Origin: Selenomonas bovis DSM 23594
GTDB taxonomy: Bacteria; Bacillota; Negativicutes; Selenomonadales; Selenomonadaceae
Direction: 5' to 3'
NCBI RefSeq assembly: GCF_000381005.1
Contig: NZ_KB908390.1
Coordinates: 1-64,000 of the forward strand
Length of the DNA: 64,000 nt
Made by a program: the position numbers and the translations under genes. Position 1 is the stretch's first letter, and every line of letters begins with the position of its first letter. This document shows positions 32,957 through 42,681 of this stretch, piece by piece. The notes beneath the pieces are model-generated. The model made no database searches. It was not told the origin of the DNA and was given only the letters and a program-made list of their open reading frames with translations.

Positions 32957-35900
32957 ATGAAGCGGAGAAACATAGTGCGCGGCGTATGTGGCCTCCTTTT
33001 TCTTTGCGTGCTCGCGGGAGCGGGGCTTTGGTATTACGTTCAGACAAGCGCGTTCATGCAGACGGCGGGAGAGCAGGCGGGACGTCTCGCCGCTTCGGCG
33101 CTCGGCACGGAGGTCGCGGTGGGCAGCATCGAGATTTCTTCCCTCCATGAGCTCTCCCTTCATGATGTCGCCATTTATGACAAGCAGGCGGAATGCATTG
33201 CGAGTGCCGAGGAGGCGCGGGTGCATTTCCGCCTGCTTGCTGTGTTTGAAAATCCCGCCGCGGCCGTGGACCAGGTGACGCTGCGCGGTGTGGCGGCTCA
33301 GCTCGCGCAGCGCGCGGATGGTTCGTGGAACGTCGAGGACATCGAGACGGGGCGCACGGGGGAGAATGCATTTCGCGGCGAGATTGCTGTGGAGGATGCA
33401 CGCGTGACCGTCCGCCAGGGCGAGCGCGCGCTCGTGCTTGACGAGGTAAAGGGCAAGGCGGATTTCGCGTCTTTCCCTGTGATCCGCGCCGAGCTGCAAG
33501 CTGCGCGGGACGGCGCGCAGGCCGAGGTCACGGCGACACTTGACAGCGACCGGCAGATCGTGAACGTGAAGGCGCGTGATGTCGATCTCGCCTCATACTT
33601 TTATCTCGTCCCGGAAGGATTGCTGCCAGATGGCGTCACGCTCGTTGGCGGCGAAGTGAAGCAGGCATCGGCGACGTTCTACCGCCATGCGGGGCAGCTC
33701 TCTATCATCGGTGACGGTGAGCTTGCGTCGGGTGCCGTTGATGTGCAGGGCAGGCAGCTGCGGGAGATTCAGGGCTTCACGCATTTCACGAACCGCTCGC
33801 TCGGCGGCGATGTCACGGCGAAGGTCAATGGGGAACAGGCGCGCGTCTACGGGGAGGTGCGTTTCGATACGTCATCTCCCGCGATGAGCCTCGCGCTCGA
33901 GGCGCCGTCGGTCGATCCCGCAGCTGTGCTCGGTGCGGCGCTGCCCATTGCCTATGAGGGGCCGGTCGCCGTTAGCGCGCATATCGGCGGTACGTTCGCG
34001 CAGCCCACAGCCGACGGCGAGGTGCGCATCGCGCGCGGTACGGCGGAGGGGATTCCCTTTCAAAATGCCGCGGCGCATCTGCGACTTCTCGGTGGTGTGC
34101 TCTATCTTCAGGACGCGCGCGTGCAGGCGTTCGGCGGCCAGATATCCGGGGAGGCAGAGCTCACCCTGGCTGATGCGTCGTTTACGGGGCACGCCAAGGC
34201 GGAGGGGATTTCGCTCGCAGCACTCGCGCCCTGCCTCAGGCCGTATCTAGGCGATGCGCAGCTCCCGGATATTGCGGGGACGCTCGCGGCGGATGTGGGC
34301 GTTTCCGGTCAGGGGGCTGATATGACGCAGCTTGCCTTTGACGGCAGTGCATCGGTCAGCCGCGGCTCCTACGGCAGCCTGCCCATCGACCGCCTCGGCG
34401 CGTCCTTCTCCCTGCGCGGGCGCGACCTCACGCTCGATTATCTGAGCGCGCGCCTGCCGAATGGCTCGAGCATCGGCCTTGAGGGAACGGTCACGGATGG
34501 CACGGCGCTCTCGCTCGCCTTCTACGGCGGCCATGTGGATCTCTCGCTGCTGCGCGACCTTGTGCCGCAGGCGGAGATCACTGGCCTAGGGGACTTCAAG
34601 GGAACGGTGCAGGGGAGCATCAGCGACCCGCAGGTCGATCTCTCCTTTTCCGCCAGGCACGGCAAGGCGTTCCAGCAGCCGTTCGACACGCTCGCGCTCA
34701 AGGCGCATGGCAGTCTCGACGGTCTCACCATCGAAGACTTCCTCATGGAGAACGGCGGCAAGGAGACGTGGCTTGTCACGGGCAGCATCGGCCTCGTCGG
34801 CGAGAAGCGCCTCGACCTGCGCGTCGATTCGATGGGAGCGCGCATGGAGGATATCGCGGCGCTCGTCGCGCCTGGTCAGCCGATCACGGGCAACGTGGAC
34901 AACACGATTCACTTCACGGGAACGCTCGATCATCCGGAGGCCGTCGGCTACATCCATTTCTATCGCGGCAGCTACCGCGGCGTGCTGCTCTCCGGCATGG
35001 ACGGCGACTATTTCATCAAGGATGATGTGCTGCGCCTGCAGGTGTTCCATATCTATTCGCCGCTCGTGGATGCCGTGCTGAACGGCACGATCGGGTTGGA
35101 TGGCAGCCTGGACCTCAAAGCGGAGGTTCGCGACATCGACATGAAGCGCATCGAGCACAAGCTGCCTTATGAGGTCTCGGGACACGGCACGTTCAACGGC
35201 ACGGTGACGGGCAGCATCCAGGCTCCCGTCTTCGATGGGACACTCGATGCCTCTGGTCTCGTATTCAACGGCGTGCCCATCGCGCGCGCCTACGGCCATG
35301 CGCGCTATGCGGATCATGTCGTAAAGCTCGACCGGTTCGGCTTCCTGCAGGGAGGCGGCAGCTACGATCTCGACCTCTCGTTTGATACGCAGAGCCGTGC
35401 GCTTGCCGGCAATGTTATCGTGGAGGACGCCGATGTGGAGAATCTTGCCGCCCTGCTCAACAAAAAAAGCGATGTCCTGCGCGGTGCGCTCGATGCCTCG
35501 GCTGTGCTGGGCGGTACAGTGGATGATCCGCGGGTGGAGTTCGAAGGCACGGTAGCAAAGGGCGAGATCGCGGGTTATGAGGTACATGATCTCGTGCTCT
35601 CGCTGAAGCTCGCGGACCGCGTGCTCTCCATCGAGGAATGCCAGGGCGCACAGGGAACATCCGGCACCTTCACGGCAGACGGCACGGTTTCCCTGGATGG
35701 ACCGATTGCTGCGCATGTGCAGGGCAGCGACATACCGCTCGGCATGTTCACGAAAGCGGCAGGCGTGCAGGCAGACGTGCTCGGTACAGCGAACATTGAG
35801 ATGACGTTCGGCGACACGCTCGCGAGCCCCTCCGCGCGCATGACGGTGCAGGCGAAGAATGGCGGCATCCAGGGTTCGACATTTGACGATCTCACGGCAC

Positions 35901-37330
35901 AGCTGCGCCTCTCTCATGGCATCCTGAATGTCGATGAGATGCAGGTGGCGAAGACGGTCGGCAAGCAGGCACCGCACACCTACCGCGCGAGCGCGAGCGG
36001 CATCGTGCCGCTGCGGGCACTCACGGCGGGGGCGGAGGATGCGCTTGCGGACTACGAGCAGATCCGTCTCAACGTCTCGCTCGACGATGCCGACCTTTCC
36101 CTATTACCTGTGCTCTCCTCCCAGGTGGATTGGGCGATGGGCGCGACGAAAGGCAGTGTGCTCGTGACGGGCACGGCGGCGCAGCCGCTCTTTGAGGGAG
36201 AGCTCTCGCTGGCAGATGGCGCGATGAAGCTGAAACCACTGGAAAAACCGATAGAACAAATGACAGGAAAGCTTACTTTTCATGGGAATGTCATGACACT
36301 GTCTGATTTTTCTGGTAAGATGGGCAGTGGTTCTTACTCAGGATCTGGCAAGGTCACGCTGGCAGGTCTTACGCCGACGGAATATGAGGCGAGCCTCTCG
36401 CTCGACCATCTTGAGGCGGTGTCTGACTTTTACAAGGGGCCGCTCACGGGGTCATTCCGGTTGACGGAGGGAGAGAGCTACGGCAGGAAACTGCCGAAGC
36501 TCTCGGGACGGCTCGTATTCGACAAGTGCGAGGTGTCCGTGCCGATGCTGCCGGATACGGAGGGCGAGCTGCCGGAATTCCTGCTCGATGTCGATGTGCA
36601 TGCCGGCGACGATGTCCATTTCTACAGTGCGGCGCTCTACGACCTCTACATCACGGGCGACGCGCACTTCGGCGGCACGACGCGCCATCCGCACCCGAGC
36701 GGTCAGTTCCGTGTGAAGCGCGGCGGCACAGTGAACTATATCAAGAATGTCTTCAAGGTCCGCGAGGGCACGGCGACGTTCGATCAGGTGGATACATTCC
36801 TGCCGAGCATCTATTTCCGCGCTGATACGATGCTCGGCGCGACGAAAATCACGCTCGGCCTCGAAGGGACGCTCGACAACCACATGAAGGTCATGCTGAC
36901 TTCCTCGCCGGAGTTCAGCGAGACGGAGATTTTGCGCATGCTCACGCTGCGCAATGCCTATCAGCATGGTGATATGGAAATCGGTGTGGCGGATGTCTTC
37001 AACATCGGCCTTTCGATGAGCGTGATTGCCGATCTCGAGGAGCAGATGCGCAGCTGGCTCTGGCTCGATACGTTCCGTATCTCGCGCGGCAGCGGCTCAG
37101 CACTCGAGCAGCAGCAGCGCGGCGAGAGCGGCAAGGATGAGGAGAATGTCTACAATGTCGAGATGGGCAAGCGTATCTCCAGCCATATGCAGGTTCATTA
37201 TGTACGTGGTGTTGGGAGCGATACGCAGCGATACGGCATGCAGTATGATGTCAATGATTTCATGGGGTTCACGCTGGACCGCGAGAGCGGTCGCTATATT
37301 TTCGGTGTGGAGGCGCAGTATAAGTTCTAA
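32957..37330 (+). CDS. tamB: TamB-like translocation/assembly (AsmA-like, DUF490) protein
   Basis: The 1457-aa protein has a single N-terminal membrane helix (IVRGVCGLLFLCVLAGAGLWYYV), then a very long repetitive beta-rich region with GxVxL/F-type strands. It ends in the TamB/DUF490 domain (HPSGQFRVKRGGTVNYIKNVFKV, EILRMLTLRNAYQ). TamB-family proteins form periplasm-spanning hydrophobic grooves for phospholipid transport and help barrel assembly. The ATG at 32957 follows AAGGGGG. It lies between the mla-tolC operon and bamA, matching a role in envelope building. Its TAA stop is the first three bases of a repeat element. Confidence 0.92.
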   Translation: MKRRNIVRGVCGLLFLCVLAGAGLWYYVQTSAFMQTAGEQAGRLAASALGTEVAVGSIEISSLHELSLHDVAIYDKQAECIASAEEARVHFRLLAVFENPAAAVDQVTLRGVAAQLAQRADGSWNVEDIETGRTGENAFRGEIAVEDARVTVRQGERALVLDEVKGKADFASFPVIRAELQAARDGAQAEVTATLDSDRQIVNVKARDVDLASYFYLVPEGLLPDGVTLVGGEVKQASATFYRHAGQLSIIGDGELASGAVDVQGRQLREIQGFTHFTNRSLGGDVTAKVNGEQARVYGEVRFDTSSPAMSLALEAPSVDPAAVLGAALPIAYEGPVAVSAHIGGTFAQPTADGEVRIARGTAEGIPFQNAAAHLRLLGGVLYLQDARVQAFGGQISGEAELTLADASFTGHAKAEGISLAALAPCLRPYLGDAQLPDIAGTLAADVGVSGQGADMTQLAFDGSASVSRGSYGSLPIDRLGASFSLRGRDLTLDYLSARLPNGSSIGLEGTVTDGTALSLAFYGGHVDLSLLRDLVPQAEITGLGDFKGTVQGSISDPQVDLSFSARHGKAFQQPFDTLALKAHGSLDGLTIEDFLMENGGKETWLVTGSIGLVGEKRLDLRVDSMGARMEDIAALVAPGQPITGNVDNTIHFTGTLDHPEAVGYIHFYRGSYRGVLLSGMDGDYFIKDDVLRLQVFHIYSPLVDAVLNGTIGLDGSLDLKAEVRDIDMKRIEHKLPYEVSGHGTFNGTVTGSIQAPVFDGTLDASGLVFNGVPIARAYGHARYADHVVKLDRFGFLQGGGSYDLDLSFDTQSRALAGNVIVEDADVENLAALLNKKSDVLRGALDASAVLGGTVDDPRVEFEGTVAKGEIAGYEVHDLVLSLKLADRVLSIEECQGAQGTSGTFTADGTVSLDGPIAAHVQGSDIPLGMFTKAAGVQADVLGTANIEMTFGDTLASPSARMTVQAKNGGIQGSTFDDLTAQLRLSHGILNVDEMQVAKTVGKQAPHTYRASASGIVPLRALTAGAEDALADYEQIRLNVSLDDADLSLLPVLSSQVDWAMGATKGSVLVTGTAAQPLFEGELSLADGAMKLKPLEKPIEQMTGKLTFHGNVMTLSDFSGKMGSGSYSGSGKVTLAGLTPTEYEASLSLDHLEAVSDFYKGPLTGSFRLTEGESYGRKLPKLSGRLVFDKCEVSVPMLPDTEGELPEFLLDVDVHAGDDVHFYSAALYDLYITGDAHFGGTTRHPHPSGQFRVKRGGTVNYIKNVFKVREGTATFDQVDTFLPSIYFRADTMLGATKITLGLEGTLDNHMKVMLTSSPEFSETEILRMLTLRNAYQHGDMEIGVADVFNIGLSMSVIADLEEQMRSWLWLDTFRISRGSGSALEQQQRGESGKDEENVYNVEMGKRISSHMQVHYVRGVGSDTQRYGMQYDVNDFMGFTLDRESGRYIFGVEAQYKF

Positions 37331-37486
37331 GGAACCGCTGATGAAATGAAGTGCTCCGGATTTACATGGATGCGCTGTATCTCTCTAGGAGATAAACCGG
37401 AGGCGTAGCAGAGCTGCGTCGAGGATTGTAGGGCGGCGGGAGGACAGTGCAGATATGGAAAAGCAGGGGGAAATGAATCAGTGATT
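37328..37486. repeat. full-length copy of the intergenic TIR element, about 160 bp
   Basis: Ends are TAAGGAACCGCTGATG on the left and GAATCAGTGATTCCC on the right. Read on the plus strand it matches the minus strand of the element at 38957-39122 over its whole length, by eye roughly 80 percent. It lies between tamB and the sigma-factor gene. Confidence 0.75.
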
Positions 37487-37519
37487 CCCCAGGTCGTGTT
37501 GCAGGAAAGGAGGTACGCC

Positions 37520-38161
37520 ATGCGTCTCGATGATTACATGCAGGAACTCAATAAGATTTCCGTGCTCTCGCAGGAGGAAGAGGCAGCTCTTTGGCGCGCC
37601 TTCAAGGAGCGGGGCGATATGCAGGCGCGGCGACGGCTCATCGAGTCCTACCAACCGCTCGTATTCAAGCAGGCGCTCCCGTATCGAGGCTACGACGGAA
37701 TCATGGACATCATCCAGGAGGGGACGGTCGGCCTCATCGAGGCGGCAGAACGCTATGAGCCGGCACGCGGCGTGGCGTTCAGTCTCTTTGCCGTACACCG
37801 CATCCGCGGCAGGATGCGCGATTTCCTGCGGCGGGAGCATGAGGCTGACATTGCCTGTATGGACGGAGGCGCTGCTGAGGACAGTATGGGGGCATCGCTC
37901 AAGGAGGCGCTCGCGGATGCCGCGGCGCTCTCAGTACCTGAGCAGGCGGAGTCGCATGAGCTCGCGGGCCGCCTGCACGCGGCGATGGAACGCCTGCCGG
38001 ACAAGGAGAGGGCTGTGCTCACGGGCGTCTATCTCGAGAGCCAGCCGGTCGACGCCGTGGCGGACGCGCTCTCTGTGAGCAAGTCCCATATCTACCGTCT
38101 GCAGAAAAGCGGCATCCGCCGTGTGCGCGGCATGCTTTCCCGCTTTATGCAGCATTGGTGA
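37520..38161 (+). CDS. sigma-70 family RNA polymerase sigma factor
   Basis: This 213-aa sigma factor has region 2 (GYDGIMDIIQEGTVGLIEAAERYEPARGVAFSLFAVHRIRGRMRDFL) and region 4 (LPDKERAVLTGVYLESQPVDAVADALSVSKSHIYRLQKSGIRRVR), with little between. The RIRGRMRDFLR segment recalls FliA-type factors (RIRGAMLDELR), and the two flagellins here have FliA-like promoters, but a link is not shown. AAAGGAGG precedes ATG 37520. It is flanked by inverted copies of the repeat element and followed by its own terminator, between tamB and bamA. Confidence 0.85.
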   Translation: MRLDDYMQELNKISVLSQEEEAALWRAFKERGDMQARRRLIESYQPLVFKQALPYRGYDGIMDIIQEGTVGLIEAAERYEPARGVAFSLFAVHRIRGRMRDFLRREHEADIACMDGGAAEDSMGASLKEALADAAALSVPEQAESHELAGRLHAAMERLPDKERAVLTGVYLESQPVDAVADALSVSKSHIYRLQKSGIRRVRGMLSRFMQHW

Positions 38162-38228
38162 GCGAGGGCAATCGCCTGAGACGGCGAAAAATGGTACATA
38201 TTGCATGCGATTGCGTGATAATCGATGG

Positions 38229-38253
38229 AAAACCGCGATATTCGCGGTTTTTT
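38229..38253 (+). terminator. intrinsic terminator after the sigma-factor gene
   Basis: AAAACCGCGA pairs with TCGCGGTTTT around TAT, continuing into TTTTTT. Confidence 0.88.
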
Positions 38254-38366
38254 CGTTTATATGCGTTGTTCAATTGAGGCGGTACGAGGGGAGTATATCA
38301 TCAGACGTGAGATGCGCGAGGCGGCCGCTGAGCGGAGCTTCCCGCGCAGCGAGAAAGGAGGAAGCC

Positions 38367-38942
38367 GTGGGAGAAGATCGGAAGCAGCAGGCGCAGCGCA
38401 TTCGCGCAGCGCGCGACTGGCTCGACGAGGCGGGAGAATCTCTGGAGCAAGGGGCAGATATCAAAGGAGACCTCAAGGTCATGCTCGCGCAGGCGGAACT
38501 CGCGCGGGCCAAGGAAACGCAGCGGCCACCGCTTTGGCGGCGCTGCGGGCGGCGCGTACTGCCGCTCGCGACGGCCTTGGCTGTGTTGTCGCTCGGCTTG
38601 TTCCTGCGCCCGGCGGTTGCGCCGCCGGAGGATCAGGCGCTCTCGTCGCCGTCACCAGCAGCAGCCGTCGTGCCGCAGGCGTCGGTACAAGGACAGGAAC
38701 AAGCAGACTCTCCTGCCCCCGCCGCCTTGCAGAAAATGCAGGGACAGGCAGCGAAGATGCAGGCTGCGGGAGAGCCTGCGCGGGCAGCGGTGCAGGAGAC
38801 TGCATCACCGCCGCAGATGCCGTCTGCGGTAGCGGTACCTGCAGTGTCGGCACAGCCGCGGGAGACACCGGCCGCCCGCCCGCCGTCGCCTGAGACGCAG
38901 AAACTCATGCAGTCTGCGGGGAAAGCCTTGCGGGCTTCTTGA
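38367..38942 (+). CDS. hypothetical single-pass membrane protein
   Basis: The 191-aa protein starts at GTG 38367 after AAAGGAGGA. Residues 1-55 are charged and helical, one membrane helix follows (LPLATALAVLSLGLFLRPAVA, about 65-85), and the rest is Ala/Pro/Gln-rich, low complexity and probably extracytoplasmic. I recognise no domain. It follows the sigma-factor gene after a terminator, and the two are bracketed by repeat elements. A partner such as an anti-sigma factor would fit the topology (cytoplasmic helix bundle, one TM, outer tail), but that is only a guess. Confidence 0.65.
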   Translation: MGEDRKQQAQRIRAARDWLDEAGESLEQGADIKGDLKVMLAQAELARAKETQRPPLWRRCGRRVLPLATALAVLSLGLFLRPAVAPPEDQALSSPSPAAAVVPQASVQGQEQADSPAPAALQKMQGQAAKMQAAGEPARAAVQETASPPQMPSAVAVPAVSAQPRETPAARPPSPETQKLMQSAGKALRAS

Positions 38943-38956
38943 GAAACCGATATAAT

Positions 38957-39122
38957 TAAAGAATCACTGATTAATTCGGCACCCTGCCTTTGCGCATCTG
39001 CACTGTCCTCTCGTCGTCGACAAATCCTCAGCGTAGCTCTGCTACGCCTCCGGTTTGTCTCCTAGAGAGATACAGCGCATCTACGCAAATTCAGGGCACT
39101 TCATTTAATCAGCGCTTCCTTA
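38957..39122. repeat. full-length copy of the intergenic TIR element, opposite orientation
   Basis: Left end TAAAGAATCACTGATT, right end AATCAGCGCTTCCTTA. It is the reverse-complement counterpart of the element at 37328-37486 and lies directly upstream of bamA. The 38943-39233 gap is almost entirely repeat sequence plus the bamA leader. Confidence 0.75.
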
Positions 39123-39171
39123 AGGAACTACTGATTAATTCGGCACTCCGTCTTCACGCATCTGCATTGTC
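39121..39171. repeat. partial second copy of the TIR element
   Basis: TAAGGAACTACTGATT followed by AATTCGGCACTCCG and CGCATCTGCATTGTC repeats the left end of the preceding element, sharing the TTAAGG junction with it. Confidence 0.65.
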
Positions 39172-39233
39172 TCGCATTGGCAATGCCACGAGAACAGGAC
39201 ACGATGCCACACCAACAATGGGAGGTTTGACCT

Positions 39234-41171
39234 TTGACGAAAGAGAATTATCGGAAACTGGCGTGCGCCATTGCGCTTGCAACGGGCTTTGCATCCTTGC
39301 CGGGCATATCGTCGGCAGAGGAGGGAAACGGGACTGGAACAGCGGCCGCGGCGCAGGCCGTCGCTGCCGCTGAGGAAAATGCAGCCACGCAGGAAAAGAA
39401 CGCGTCTGCAGATGCATCCTCCGTGCTGGAACAGACGGCTGGACAGGCGGCAGACTCCAGGAATGAGCGCATCAATGGCTGGGCGAAACTCCGTCCGACG
39501 GAGGAAGCCATCGAGGCGTACAAGAAGAAGTACGAGGGCCGGACCATCGTGGACATCGAGTTCGATGGCGTGACGGATGCGACGCGTGCGACGGCGGCGA
39601 AGGCAGGCAAGCTCCATGTAGGAGACAAGTATACTGCGGCAGGTCTCGATGAGGATATGGAGGCTTTGCTGGACACGGGATACTATTATGACCTCTTCCC
39701 CTCCTTCGAGGAGGTACCGGAGGGCGTTGTGCTCACCTATCACCTGCTCGAGAATCCAGTGCTGAAAAGTCTGAAGATCACAGGCAATACCGTGGAGAAG
39801 ACGGAGGACCTCCTCGCGCTCGTCCCGCTCAAGGTAGGCGAGCTCATGAACAGCGTCGAGCTGCGGCGCGACGTGCAGAAGATCCAGGAGCGCTATCGGG
39901 CGGACGGCTACATCCTCGCGAAGATCACCGACCTCAACATCGATAAGGAAGGTAATCTGACCATCAAGATCAACGAGGGCACCATCGAGGGCTTCAAGGT
40001 CAAGGGCAACAAGAAGACGAAGGATTATGTCATCCTGCGTGAGATGCGGCAGAAGGTCGGCGAGCCGTTCAATGCGAAGAAGACACAGCGCAGCTGGCAG
40101 CGCGTGAACAACCTCGGCTTTTTCGAGGAAGTCAATCCGAAGATTGTGCCTGGCATCAATCCGAATGCGGTGGTTGTCGAGTGGAATGTCAAGGAAAAGC
40201 GCACGGGCACGTTCAGCGTCGGCGCGGGCTACTCGAGCCAGGACGGCGTCATCGGCATGGTCTCTGTTGGTGATACGAACTTCCGCGGCACGGGCGACGC
40301 CGTAAGCATCACGTACGAGATGAGCGGCGACGATACGGATGCCCACGGCTACAGCGTCTCCTACCGTCACCCGTGGATAGACAAGAAGCAGACGGTCGGC
40401 ACGATCCGCGTCTACAACCGTACCTATGAGTATGATGACTACAATTCTGATGGAGACTATCTCGAGTCGTACATGCGCAAGTATTCTGGTGGCGAGCTCA
40501 CTTTCGGCAGGCCAGTCAGCGAGTATTCGACGAATTACATCACGCTGCGCAATCGCAAGGATGAGTATAAGAGGCACACGGAGTCCGGCCTCTACAAGGA
40601 TCGCAGCACCGAGGAGTACAAGGGCTGGCGTGATTACAATTTCGGCCTTACGCGCAGCCTGACGCTCTCGCATGTGACGGATACGCGCGACAATATTTAT
40701 TTCCCAACGTCGGGCGGCCGCGTGAGCATCACGGGCGAGCTCGGCGGCTTCGGCGGCGATTTCAGCTACCGCAAGGCGGATATCGAGGATCAGCGCTACT
40801 TCAAGGCTGGGCACGCGCAGGTCTGGGCGCTGCGCGGTCAGTACGGCTGGGGCAGCGGTCATCTCTCTGAATTCGCGAGATACAAGGTCGGCGGCCAGGA
40901 CAGTCTGCGCGGCTACCGCGATGACCAGTTCCGCGGCGAGCGCATGTTCCTCGCGACGCTCGAGTATCGCTTCCCCATCGTGAGCAAGGTGCAGGGCGCG
41001 CTCTTCACCGACTGGGGCGGTGCCTGGGACGACGGGCTCTGGCCGGATGAGGTCAAGGGCAGCGTCGGCATCGGCATGTCGCTGACGACGCCGCTCGGCC
41101 CCATCCGCCTCGACTATGGCCGCGGTGATGACGGCGGCCGTGTTCACTTCAGCGTCGGCGGCACGTTCTGA
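39234..41171 (+). CDS. bamA: outer-membrane protein assembly factor BamA
   Basis: BamA inserts beta-barrel proteins into the outer membrane. The 645-aa protein has a signal peptide (to about SSAEE) and an Ala/Glu-rich stretch. Three POTRA domains follow, beginning near IVDIEFDGV, LKSLKITGNTV and IEGFKVKGNKK. A 16-strand barrel region then contains the Omp85 motif SLRGYRDDQFRGE and terminal Phe. E. coli BamA has five POTRAs; three is a reduced set. The start is TTG at 39234 after GGGAGG. It leads the envelope cluster of OmpH-like chaperones and lpxD. Confidence 0.94.
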   Translation: MTKENYRKLACAIALATGFASLPGISSAEEGNGTGTAAAAQAVAAAEENAATQEKNASADASSVLEQTAGQAADSRNERINGWAKLRPTEEAIEAYKKKYEGRTIVDIEFDGVTDATRATAAKAGKLHVGDKYTAAGLDEDMEALLDTGYYYDLFPSFEEVPEGVVLTYHLLENPVLKSLKITGNTVEKTEDLLALVPLKVGELMNSVELRRDVQKIQERYRADGYILAKITDLNIDKEGNLTIKINEGTIEGFKVKGNKKTKDYVILREMRQKVGEPFNAKKTQRSWQRVNNLGFFEEVNPKIVPGINPNAVVVEWNVKEKRTGTFSVGAGYSSQDGVIGMVSVGDTNFRGTGDAVSITYEMSGDDTDAHGYSVSYRHPWIDKKQTVGTIRVYNRTYEYDDYNSDGDYLESYMRKYSGGELTFGRPVSEYSTNYITLRNRKDEYKRHTESGLYKDRSTEEYKGWRDYNFGLTRSLTLSHVTDTRDNIYFPTSGGRVSITGELGGFGGDFSYRKADIEDQRYFKAGHAQVWALRGQYGWGSGHLSEFARYKVGGQDSLRGYRDDQFRGERMFLATLEYRFPIVSKVQGALFTDWGGAWDDGLWPDEVKGSVGIGMSLTTPLGPIRLDYGRGDDGGRVHFSVGGTF

Positions 41172-41291
41172 TCATTTTCATAGCAGCCGCACGCTTCAGC
41201 GCACAGGGAAGTATTCATGCCTGGGGGCGCAGGCGGCTGCTTGCCGGGCGTCCGTGCAGAGTCGTCCGACAGACGAGGAGGGGAGAGGCGT

Positions 41292-42614
41292 TTGCGTATC
41301 TTAGCCACTGCGATTGCTGCTGCAGCGCTGCTCCTGCTGCCAGCGCTGCCTGCGTGGCAGGCGGTGCTGCCGGAATCTGTCGCGCAAGCGGCGCAGCGCA
41401 TCGACACCGTGCGTGCAGTCGTGCGCGCGCCCGGCGCTCTGCCGCCGCCGGTGGAGCGCCGCATGGAGGCGAGCATCGAGGCCATTTCGGAGCAGCTGCT
41501 CGTCGGCAAGCCCGCAGCGCTTGGCAACACTCAAGCGGACGAGGCAGCCGCGCTCATCAGCGAGGTTTTCGATAAGGTGCTCGTCGGCTATACGGTGCGC
41601 AGCGTCCGCGTCATACCGGCAGCGCAGGCGCTCGTGCGTGTCGAGCTCCTCCCGTGGGATGACACGATCGATAGCGTGACAGTCGAGACGCATGTGGATG
41701 GCATGCCGTCGGAGGTCGAGCAGATGGTCCGGCGCGACCTTGCCGGCATCGAGCAGGTATTCGACCGCTCGCTCATCGGCCTGCCCGTCGCAGCGACGGA
41801 TTGGACGAACGGCGTGCTCAAGCGAGAGGTCAATGAATTCCTCGCTGCGCACTTGCCGGAGTTCCGCGCGGATTTCGATGTGGCAGCGGACGCGGCAGCG
41901 CATGTGACGCTCACCGTCTATCCACGCGTTCCCGTCGTGCGCACGGTCGATCTTTCCATGCGCTCCGATACGCTGCCGAACATGTTGCTGCTCACGCATC
42001 GCGAGCTCATGCGCGAGCGTGTGGATATGCTCGTCGGCGTGCCGGTGGCCTTTACCGAGCGTCATCGGGCGGCGTTTGAAGCGCTCTTCGCGGCGGCGCT
42101 CGATGCGCAGCCGGATTTTCGCCATCAACGTATGAAGACGGTGGTGGCATTCACGCCGGGAGAGCGCGCGACCGTCATGTGTCGCTCTGATTCCCAGCGT
42201 TACCGTCTGCGCCTCACGGGCTGGCTCGACATCGGGCGCAGTGCGGGAGAGAATCACAGCGCGAAGGATGACCTGCTCGTCCGCCTGCATGCCGGGCGGA
42301 TGCTCACGCCGCGTGACGAGGCCTACGGCCTCCTCGACGTCACGCCGCAGGATGTCGCCTGGCGCTGGCAGATGGGATGGCATCATTCATTCGGACAGGG
42401 GATGCAGGCGGGCATGCGCTATGATTTCAAGGATGAGCGCCTCGTCTGGGATGCCGTCTGGCAGCTCACGCGGGATTGGCTCCTGCGCTACGAGTATCAC
42501 GAGGCGGATTCCCGCGGCGAGGGAGCGCTCCGCTATCGCCTGCACGATTTTCTCAGCGTCGAATACGCACTCGATGACGCGGGCGGCTGGCTGCGGCTCA
42601 TCGGCAATTTCTGA
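41292..42614 (+). CDS. hypothetical envelope protein with POTRA-like and barrel-like parts
   Basis: The 440-aa protein starts at TTG 41292 after GAGGAGGGGAGAGG and has a signal peptide (ILATAIAAAALLLLPALPAWQAV). The middle contains alpha/beta units resembling POTRA folds (GYTVRSVRVIPAAQALVRVELLPWDDTIDSVTVETHVDG). The last about 150 residues alternate polar and aromatic strands (WRWQMGWHHSFGQGMQAGMRYDF, WLLRYEYHEAD) and end in RLIGNF, typical of outer-membrane barrels. It directly follows bamA, so it may be an accessory of outer-membrane assembly or a lineage-specific barrel. I cannot name a family. Confidence 0.75.
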   Translation: MRILATAIAAAALLLLPALPAWQAVLPESVAQAAQRIDTVRAVVRAPGALPPPVERRMEASIEAISEQLLVGKPAALGNTQADEAAALISEVFDKVLVGYTVRSVRVIPAAQALVRVELLPWDDTIDSVTVETHVDGMPSEVEQMVRRDLAGIEQVFDRSLIGLPVAATDWTNGVLKREVNEFLAAHLPEFRADFDVAADAAAHVTLTVYPRVPVVRTVDLSMRSDTLPNMLLLTHRELMRERVDMLVGVPVAFTERHRAAFEALFAAALDAQPDFRHQRMKTVVAFTPGERATVMCRSDSQRYRLRLTGWLDIGRSAGENHSAKDDLLVRLHAGRMLTPRDEAYGLLDVTPQDVAWRWQMGWHHSFGQGMQAGMRYDFKDERLVWDAVWQLTRDWLLRYEYHEADSRGEGALRYRLHDFLSVEYALDDAGGWLRLIGNF

Positions 42615-42652
42615 ATCGCGGTTCCCCTTTGTCGTCATCGTGCAAGAAACGC

Positions 42653-42681
42653 TTGAAGAACAAATAAGACTTTGCTATAAT
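42653..42681 (+). promoter_or_regulatory. sigma-70 promoter before the OmpH genes
   Basis: TTGAAG at 42653-42658 and perfect TATAAT at 42676-42681, spacing 17 bp. It allows the periplasmic chaperone genes to be expressed apart from bamA. The leader to the gene at 42832 is about 145 nt. Confidence 0.8.
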
